Source: Rhodococcus sp. P1Y (GTDB lineage: Bacteria > Actinomycetota > Actinomycetes > Mycobacteriales > Mycobacteriaceae). From it: a DNA stretch of 64,000 bases. The DNA lies in assembly GCF_003641205.1 (NCBI RefSeq), contig NZ_CP032762.1, positions 3,100,001 through 3,164,000 on the forward strand, read 5' to 3'. The notes beneath the pieces are model-generated. The model did not search any database. It was not told the DNA's origin and was given only the letters and a program-made list of their open reading frames with translations. Position numbers and translations under genes: made by a program. Positions 58,610 to 64,000 of this stretch are shown here, piece after piece (the first letter of the stretch is position 1; every line of letters starts with the position of its first letter).

Positions 58610-59410
58610 ATGACGAACATCGTTGTTTTGATCAAGCAGGTTCCCGACACGTGGTCCGAGCGCAAGCTCACCGACGGCGACTTCACGCTCGATCGTGAAG
58701 CCGCCGATGCAGTGCTCGACGAGATCAACGAGCGTGCAGTCGAAGAGGCTCTGCTCATCAAGGAGTCCCAGGGCGGCGAGGTGAAGGTTCTCTCCGCAGG
58801 CCCCGATCGCGCCACCGACGCCATCCGCAAGGCGCTTTCCATGGGCGCCGACAGCGCGGTACACCTGAACGATCCTTCCTTGCACGGCTCGGACGCGATC
58901 CAGACCGCGTACGCACTCGCCGCAGCACTCGGCAACGTCGCGTTCGAGAACGACGAGCCCGCCGATCTCATCATCGCGGGCAACGAGGCGACCGACGGTC
59001 GCACCGGTGCAGTTCCGGCAATCATTGCCGAGTACCTGCAGATCCCCGCGTTGACGCAGCTGCGCAAGATGAGCGTCGCAGATGGCAAGGTCACCGGCGA
59101 GCGTGAGACCGACGAGGGCATCTTCGGACTCGAAGCACCTCTCCCCGCCATTGTCAGCGTCACCGAGAAGATCAACGAGCCGCGGTTCCCGTCCTTCAAG
59201 GGCATCATGGCCGCCAAGAAAAAGACGGTGCAGACCATCACTCTCGCCGATATCGGCGTCGAGGACGGAATCGTCGGAGTCGAGAACGCGGGTACGACCG
59301 TGACGTCGTCCACGCCGAAGCCTCCCAAGACTGCAGGCGAGCGGGTTGTCGACGAGGGCGACGGCGGCGACAAGATCGCTACCTACCTCGTAGGCCAGAA
59401 GATCATCTGA
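58610..59410 (+). CDS. etfB: electron transfer flavoprotein subunit beta
   Basis: 266 residues (FixA). VVLIKQVPDTWSE at the N-terminus, the AMP-binding GNEATDGRTGAVPAIIAEYL block and a conserved EEALLIKE stretch are visible. Forms a heterodimer with EtfA to take electrons from acyl-CoA dehydrogenases and deliver them to the respiratory chain via an ETF:quinone reductase. Precedes etfA by 44 bases. The leader holds a TetR-like palindrome. Confidence 0.96.
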   Translation: MTNIVVLIKQVPDTWSERKLTDGDFTLDREAADAVLDEINERAVEEALLIKESQGGEVKVLSAGPDRATDAIRKALSMGADSAVHLNDPSLHGSDAIQTAYALAAALGNVAFENDEPADLIIAGNEATDGRTGAVPAIIAEYLQIPALTQLRKMSVADGKVTGERETDEGIFGLEAPLPAIVSVTEKINEPRFPSFKGIMAAKKKTVQTITLADIGVEDGIVGVENAGTTVTSSTPKPPKTAGERVVDEGDGGDKIATYLVGQKII

Positions 59411-59454
59411 TCCCGCCCCAACCAGCGCCGCAGACCACTTAAGGAGAGCAAGCC

Positions 59455-60411
59455 ATGGCAGAAGTACTCGTGCTCGTCGAGCACGTCGAAGGAACACTCA
59501 AGAAGGTCAGCACCGAGCTCATCACCGCGGCACGCGCTCTCGGCGAGCCGTCCGCTGTCGTCACCGGCCCGGCGGGAACCACCGACAAGCTGGCCGACGC
59601 ACTCACCGAAGCGGGTGCGGAAAAGATCTACGCCGCAGAGTCCGACGACATCGACGGGTTCATCATCACCCCGAAGGTCGACGTTCTCTCCAGCCTGGCC
59701 GAGTCGGTCTCGCCCGCCGCGATCATCACGGCAGCCAGCATCGAGGGCAAGGAAGTAGCGGGACGCCTCGCTGCTCGGTTGGGTTCGGGACTGCACAACG
59801 ACGTCATCGCAGTAGCGGGCGACGGAAGTGCCACCTACTCCATCTTCGGTGGCGCGTTCACCGTCGAGGCCAAGGCCAACGGCGACGTACCGGTCTTCTC
59901 TCTGCGTCCAGGCGCGGTCGAGGCCGAGCCGAAGCCAGGTGCGGGCACCCGCGAAACCGTCGACGTTCCGGCTCAGGAAGACGGCGTCGTCAAGGTCACC
60001 TCGCGTGATCCGATCGTCGGCGGAGACCGCCCGGAGCTCACCGAAGCCACCGTTGTCGTGTCCGGTGGACGCGGCGTCGGCAGCGCGGACAAGTTCAGCG
60101 TCGTCGAAGAACTGGCCGATTCGCTCGGCGCAGCGGTCGGCGCATCTCGCGCGGCCGTCGACTCCGGCTACTACCCGGGGCAGTTCCAGGTCGGTCAGAC
60201 CGGTAAGACGGTCTCTCCGCAGCTCTACGTCGCACTGGGCATCTCCGGTGCCATCCAGCACCGCGCAGGCATGCAGACCTCGAAGACAATCGTCGCAGTC
60301 AACAAGGACGAGGAAGCACCCATCTTCGAGATCGCGGATTACGGCATCGTGGGCGACCTGTTCAATGTCTCTCCACAGCTCACCGAAGCAGTCAAGAAGC
60401 ACAAGGGCTGA
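59455..60411 (+). CDS. etfA: electron transfer flavoprotein subunit alpha
   Basis: 318 residues (FixB). The C-terminal FAD-binding region [43 protein letters not shown] (seen in blocks) is intact, and the N-terminal part matches the beta-subunit-interacting domain. AAGGAGAG lies before ATG 59455. Ends at a strong hairpin. Partner and role as for etfB. Confidence 0.97.
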   Translation: MAEVLVLVEHVEGTLKKVSTELITAARALGEPSAVVTGPAGTTDKLADALTEAGAEKIYAAESDDIDGFIITPKVDVLSSLAESVSPAAIITAASIEGKEVAGRLAARLGSGLHNDVIAVAGDGSATYSIFGGAFTVEAKANGDVPVFSLRPGAVEAEPKPGAGTRETVDVPAQEDGVVKVTSRDPIVGGDRPELTEATVVVSGGRGVGSADKFSVVEELADSLGAAVGASRAAVDSGYYPGQFQVGQTGKTVSPQLYVALGISGAIQHRAGMQTSKTIVAVNKDEEAPIFEIADYGIVGDLFNVSPQLTEAVKKHKG

Positions 60412-60423
60412 CCTACTTCGATC

Positions 60424-60460
60424 ACTCGGCCCCCGCATCGCTTCGATGCGGGGGCCGAGT
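60424..60460 (+). terminator. terminator of etfBA
   Basis: ACTCGGCCCCCGCATCG (60424-60440) pairs with CGATGCGGGGGCCGAGT (60444-60460): 17 bases, 3-base loop. No run of T follows. Confidence 0.85.
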
Positions 60461-60546
60461 GCTGTGCCCAGCCGTTCATACAACGTGTTCGGACGCTTTA
60501 CCCACCTGACGCGCTGACGCCGCACTGGCTCGATAGACACAGCACC

Positions 60547-61413
60547 ATGACCAGTTCAGTCATGACCGCGTCACCCGCAATCCCCACAGGCTCCACTCCC
60601 GCCAACCTGGGTCATTCCGCAGGCTCCACTCCCGCCACCGACCGGTATTCGCTCGTCCTCTCCACCGACGCCGCCCACCGCACGGCCGCCCAGCGTCTTC
60701 GCTACGACGTCTTCTCCTCGGAGCCGGGCTTCGCCATACCGCCCGGTGCCGACGGTCGCGACGAAGATCGATTCGACTACTACTGCGATCACCTGCTCGT
60801 CCGCGACAACCGAACCGACGACTTCGTCGGGTGCTACCGTATGCTCCCTCCCGATGCCGCGATCTCGGCAGGCGGCTACTACACCGCCACCGAATTCGAC
60901 CTCACCGCTCTCGACCCGGCCTCGTCCCGCGTGGTCGAAATGGGTCGGGCGGTGGTACGGCCCGAACACCGATCGGGATCCGTTCTCGGTCTGATGTGGG
61001 CTGGGATTCTGCACTACCTCGAGGTGACCGGCCTCGAATGGGTCATGGGCTGCGTATCGGTTCCGATGCAGGCAACAGCGGCCGACCAGCCAGGCGCAAA
61101 CGTCCGCGGAGTCCGAGACCTCCTTCTCGCCAAACACGGGTCGTCGGAAGACCGTCGGGTGACGCCGCTGAACCCGGTGGTCGTCGACGGTCGGACACTC
61201 GATGAGATCGCTCCGCCCTCGCGTACGTCCATCCCACCGCTGTTGCGCGGATACCTCCGTCTGAATGCGGTCATCTGCGGAGAACCGGCTCACGATCCGG
61301 ACTTCGGTGTCGCCGATTTCGTCGCATTGCTCGGCTTGCACGAGGCGAACACTCGCTACCTGGACCGCCTGAGGAGCGCCGCCATGACCTACGAGACGAA
61401 GACCGGCGCATGA
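60547..61413 (+). CDS. OlsB-like GNAT N-acyltransferase
   Basis: 288 residues. The block SSRVVEMGRAVVRPEHRSGSVLGLMW and WVMGCVSVPM are characteristic of OlsB/COG3176 acyltransferases, which transfer a hydroxyacyl group to the amine of ornithine (or another amine). It is followed by a PlsC-type enzyme overlapping by ATGA, the same as the olsB-olsA pairs. The first 35 codons carry the repeat motif (see 60583-60636), so the true start may be ATG 60547, 60562 or later. Ornithine lipid as product is inference. Confidence 0.8.
   Translation: MTSSVMTASPAIPTGSTPANLGHSAGSTPATDRYSLVLSTDAAHRTAAQRLRYDVFSSEPGFAIPPGADGRDEDRFDYYCDHLLVRDNRTDDFVGCYRMLPPDAAISAGGYYTATEFDLTALDPASSRVVEMGRAVVRPEHRSGSVLGLMWAGILHYLEVTGLEWVMGCVSVPMQATAADQPGANVRGVRDLLLAKHGSSEDRRVTPLNPVVVDGRTLDEIAPPSRTSIPPLLRGYLRLNAVICGEPAHDPDFGVADFVALLGLHEANTRYLDRLRSAAMTYETKTGA
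60583..60636 (+). repeat. dispersed 31-bp repeat inside the start of the OlsB-like gene
   Basis: CCTGGGTCATTCCGCAGG plus CTCCACTCCCGCC is found at 60606-60636, preceded by a partial copy (from about 60583). The shared CAGGCTCCACTCCCG parts are 33 bases apart, so both lie in one reading frame and encode TGSTPANLGHSAGSTPA. Confidence 0.85.
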
Positions 61414-62300
61414 TCGAGCCCACGGTCGACCATGCGTGGATGCCGTCGAGCCCGTGCGGTGCAAGCTGCATCGCGCGCGATTCCGATGCGGTCTCTCGCC
61501 TGTTATTGATGTTCAGGTTGCTCGTGGCGTTCCTCGCCGTCGCGTTGCTTCCCGTGCTCATCGCGGTCGGCATCGTGTCGCCGCGGTGTCGCAGGCAGGT
61601 GACACGGGGTGGAGCCAGGCTTCTCCTGTTCGCCGTCGGCATCGGTCTCAGTGTCGACGACGCTCGTTCCCCGCGCGAGCGGTCGAGAACCGACTCCGGA
61701 GCATTGTTCGTCGCCGGGCATGTTTCGTGGACGGACGTACTCGTTCTGACCGCACTGCGCCCCGCGACGTTCGTTGCACGCGGCGACCTGGTGGACTGGC
61801 CGGTGCTCGGCCTCCTCGCTCGGGCGATGAAGGTACTGCCCATCCACCGCAGAAATCTACGAACACTCCCGACCACTGTCGACCAGGTCTCCGAGCGCCT
61901 TCGGGCCGGCGGCACGGTCGTGGTATTTCCCGAAGCGACGACATGGTGTGGAACGGCCTTCGGGTCGTTCAGGCCCGCCATGTTCCAGGCTGCGATCGAC
62001 ACCGAGACCTGGGTACAGCCGGTGCGTCTGCGCTATGTCGACGCGCACGACAAACAGACCACGGCGACGTGCTTCGTCGGGGACGAGACCATCGGCGAAT
62101 CCATCAACAGGATCTTTCGGCTCCGGAACATCGTTGCGCAGGTCGAGTTGATGGCCCCCGAAGCGCCGGGGAGCGATCGTCGTGACCTGGCGCGACGCTG
62201 CGAGGCCGCCGCGCGAATGGGTGATCGATTCGACCTGACCGTGCACGGCGCCGCCGCCATCGACGATGTCGAGGCAACCGGTTCACCGGTAGCTCGCTGA
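61410..62300 (+). CDS. 1-acylglycerol-3-phosphate O-acyltransferase family (PlsC/OlsA-like)
   Basis: 296 residues with an N-terminal membrane helix (about 34-52). The acyltransferase HxxxxD motif is GHVSWTD (catalytic His), and VVFPEATTW is the FPEG-like block. Overlaps the OlsB-like gene by ATGA. The pair is most like OlsB-OlsA, in which OlsA acylates lyso-ornithine lipid; the protein could instead be an ordinary lysophosphatidate acyltransferase. Confidence 0.85.
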   Translation: MIEPTVDHAWMPSSPCGASCIARDSDAVSRLLLMFRLLVAFLAVALLPVLIAVGIVSPRCRRQVTRGGARLLLFAVGIGLSVDDARSPRERSRTDSGALFVAGHVSWTDVLVLTALRPATFVARGDLVDWPVLGLLARAMKVLPIHRRNLRTLPTTVDQVSERLRAGGTVVVFPEATTWCGTAFGSFRPAMFQAAIDTETWVQPVRLRYVDAHDKQTTATCFVGDETIGESINRIFRLRNIVAQVELMAPEAPGSDRRDLARRCEAAARMGDRFDLTVHGAAAIDDVEATGSPVAR

Positions 62301-62354
62301 CAAGCGTCGCGGTGGGCGGAGCAGTCGCCGACACCGGCTATCCTTGATGTCGTT

Positions 62355-63593
62355 ATGCCTTCTGCCCGCAGTACGGCTGCTTCCCGCCAACCGAGCGCAC
62401 CGGTGTACCTCGATCATGCAGCGACGACACCGATGTCGCCCGCTGCGATCGAGGCAATGACGGCTGTGTTCGCGACCGTCGGCAATGCGTCGTCGCTGCA
62501 CGGATCTGGCCGCGCGGCACGTCGCAGAGTCGAGGAATCCCGTGAGTCGGTCGCGGCCTTCCTCGGAGCACGACCCTCGGAAGTGATCTTCACCTCAGGT
62601 GGAACCGAGAGCGACAACCTCGCGGTCAAGGGAATCTACGCTGCACGACGCGACGCCGATCCGGCTCGCACACGAATCCTCGCGAGCTCCGTGGAGCACC
62701 ACGCGGTGCTCGACGCCGTCGAGTGGCTGGCTGAGCACGAAGGCGCCCAGGTCACCTGGCTGCCGGTCGACCGCGCCGGCCGAGTCCACCCAGACACGCT
62801 TCGCGCCGAGCTCGCGGTGCACGCCGACGACACCGCACTGGTGACGATCATGTGGGCGAACAACGAGATCGGCACGATCATGCCGATCTCGGAGCTCGCT
62901 GCGATCGCTCGTGAGTACGACGTACCGATGCACAGTGACGCGATACAAGCTGTCCCGCACCTTCCGGTCGATTTCACCGCGAGCGGCCTGTCCGCGATGA
63001 GCGTCGCGGCACACAAGTTCGGTGGACCGCAGGGCGTCGGCGCGCTACTCCTCGGTCGAACCGTCGGATGCGTGCCGTTGCTGCACGGCGGTGGACACGA
63101 GCGCGATGTTCGCTCGGGCACCCACGACACGGCGTCGGTGGTCGCTATGGCCGCTGCGCTGAAGGACACCGTCGGTGCTCTGGCGTCTCGGCACATCGAG
63201 TTGACGCGCCTGCGCGATCGAATGATCACCGGAGTTCGAGAGGTCGATCCCGACGTCGTCGTCAATGGCCCCACGGACGAAGATCGACTGCCTGGCATCG
63301 CACACTTCACGTTTCCGGGGTGCGAGGGTGATTCTCTGTTGATGTTGCTCGACGCGGCTGGAATAGAATGCTCGACGGGTTCGGCGTGCACCGCCGGCGT
63401 CGCGAGCGCGAGTCACGTCTTGATCGCGATGGGAGCCGACCCGTCCACCGCGCGAGGATCGCTGCGATTCTCGCTGGGTTCGGAGTCCACGGATTCGGAT
63501 GTCGATGCTCTGCTGGCAGCGCTGCCGCAAGTAATAGAACGTGCCCGCGCTGCGGGTTTGGCGAGCGTAGGAGCTCGGGGAGGACAAAGCTGA
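62355..63593 (+). CDS. iscS: cysteine desulfurase
   Basis: 412 residues, PLP-dependent class V aminotransferase fold. [14 protein letters not shown] holds the PLP lysine; [11 protein letters not shown] holds the catalytic Cys. Supplies sulfur for Fe-S clusters and tRNA thiolation; here it is coupled directly to mnmA (TGATG overlap), so tRNA 2-thiouridine synthesis is the clear local role. An Ala/Ser-rich N-terminus of about 15 residues precedes the [10 protein letters not shown] start of the fold. Confidence 0.95.
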   Translation: MPSARSTAASRQPSAPVYLDHAATTPMSPAAIEAMTAVFATVGNASSLHGSGRAARRRVEESRESVAAFLGARPSEVIFTSGGTESDNLAVKGIYAARRDADPARTRILASSVEHHAVLDAVEWLAEHEGAQVTWLPVDRAGRVHPDTLRAELAVHADDTALVTIMWANNEIGTIMPISELAAIAREYDVPMHSDAIQAVPHLPVDFTASGLSAMSVAAHKFGGPQGVGALLLGRTVGCVPLLHGGGHERDVRSGTHDTASVVAMAAALKDTVGALASRHIELTRLRDRMITGVREVDPDVVVNGPTDEDRLPGIAHFTFPGCEGDSLLMLLDAAGIECSTGSACTAGVASASHVLIAMGADPSTARGSLRFSLGSESTDSDVDALLAALPQVIERARAAGLASVGARGGQS

Positions 63594-64000
63594 TGCGTGT
63601 ACTGGCTGCAATGAGCGGCGGAGTGGACTCGGCAGTGGCCGCGGCCCGCGCCGTCGACGAGGGACACGACGTCGTCGGCGTCCATTTGGCGCTGTCCACC
63701 GAACCTGGAACGCTGAGAACCGGCTCCCGCGGATGCTGCTCCAAGGAGGACGCGGGAGATGCTCGCCGCGCCGCCGACGTGCTCGGCATCCCGTTCTACG
63801 TCTGGGACTTCGCCGACCGGTTCAAGGAAGACGTCATCGACGATTTCGTCGAGTCCTACGCGGCGGGCGAAACCCCGAATCCGTGCTTGCGTTGCAACGA
63901 GAAGATCAAATTCTCCGCCCTCGCAGACCGTGCGTTGGCCCTCGGGTTCGATGCCGTGGCCACCGGCCATTACGCGCAACTGCACGATGGCGTTCTCCGC
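63593..64000 (+). CDS. mnmA: tRNA-specific 2-thiouridylase MnmA, 3' end cut by window edge
   Basis: The first 136 residues are visible. [10 protein letters not shown] is the PP-loop that adenylates U34 of tRNA, and [12 protein letters not shown] holds the first catalytic cysteine; the partner cysteine lies beyond the edge. MnmA takes sulfur from IscS. ATG 63593 overlaps the iscS TGA by one base. Confidence 0.95.
   Translation, partial: MRVLAAMSGGVDSAVAAARAVDEGHDVVGVHLALSTEPGTLRTGSRGCCSKEDAGDARRAADVLGIPFYVWDFADRFKEDVIDDFVESYAAGETPNPCLRCNEKIKFSALADRALALGFDAVATGHYAQLHDGVLR

Overview
This is a GC-rich actinobacterial chromosome segment, almost certainly from Rhodococcus or a close mycolate-containing relative. 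The evidence is gene content and order: prfB, mscS, ftsE, ftsX, smpB and ssrA at the left; a class Ib nrdHIEF operon; an Lsr2 gene; an FprB-type reductase; and, from about 39 kb to the right edge, a run (NUDIX, fecB, ctaD, serB, ABC ATPase, NUDIX, echA, two methyltransferase-like genes, PQQ-propeller lipoprotein, hexapeptide transferase, GT4, GH57, methyltransferase, etfB, etfA, GNAT, PlsC, iscS, mnmA). As I remember it, that run parallels M. tuberculosis Rv3044 down to Rv3024c. Short ATGA/GTGA overlaps are common, so many genes are translationally coupled. It reads as core chromosome: I see no transposase, phage, integrase or CRISPR array.

Left part (1-11.3 kb): two acyl-CoA dehydrogenase genes (one cut by the window edge) behind a double TTAC-N6-GTAA-type operator, a DUF1304 membrane protein, hisN, then prfB and a mechanosensitive channel, the FtsEX divisome ABC system, and trans-translation (smpB and tmRNA, separated here by a DMT transporter and an NAD-binding oxidoreductase gene).

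Middle part (11.3-33 kb): a tightly overlapping lipid-modification operon (alpha/beta hydrolase, FAD oxidoreductase, DUF1365, two cyclopropane-synthase-type methyltransferases, DUF1295) that resembles tuberculostearate/furan-fatty-acid type clusters; phosphoglucomutase with an MFS exporter; a DsbA-like membrane thioredoxin; tRNA-Ala; lsr2; fprB; a periplasmic peptidoglycan amidase and a COG0523 GTPase; a complete molybdopterin set (moaE, moaC-mog fusion, moeA divergent from moaA-moaD); nadE; a fructosamine-kinase-like gene; a TetR/FMN-reductase pair with a palindromic operator; and a cysteine-free L36 gene under a Zur box.

Right part (33.2-64 kb): nrdHIEF with paired NrdR boxes and a long leader; an SPFH membrane protein plus ribbon-helix-helix protein operon with a GTGATATCAC operator and an 8-unit, 30-bp tandem repeat in its upstream region; iron/heme-copper oxidase genes (fecB, ctaD); serB; glycogen debranching (glgX); a carbohydrate/methyltransferase block resembling the methylglucose lipopolysaccharide region; etfBA; an OlsB/OlsA-like acyltransferase pair; and iscS-mnmA for tRNA thiolation (mnmA runs off the right edge).

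The most unusual items are the SPFH-RHH module with its repeat array, the shared TTAC-N6-GTAA sites before acyl-CoA dehydrogenase and ETF genes, the doubled CFA-synthase cluster, the Zur-controlled L36, a 31-bp dispersed repeat that also lies inside a coding region, and a codon-usage switch within ctaD. All assignments come from reading the sequence; locus-tag comparisons are from memory.
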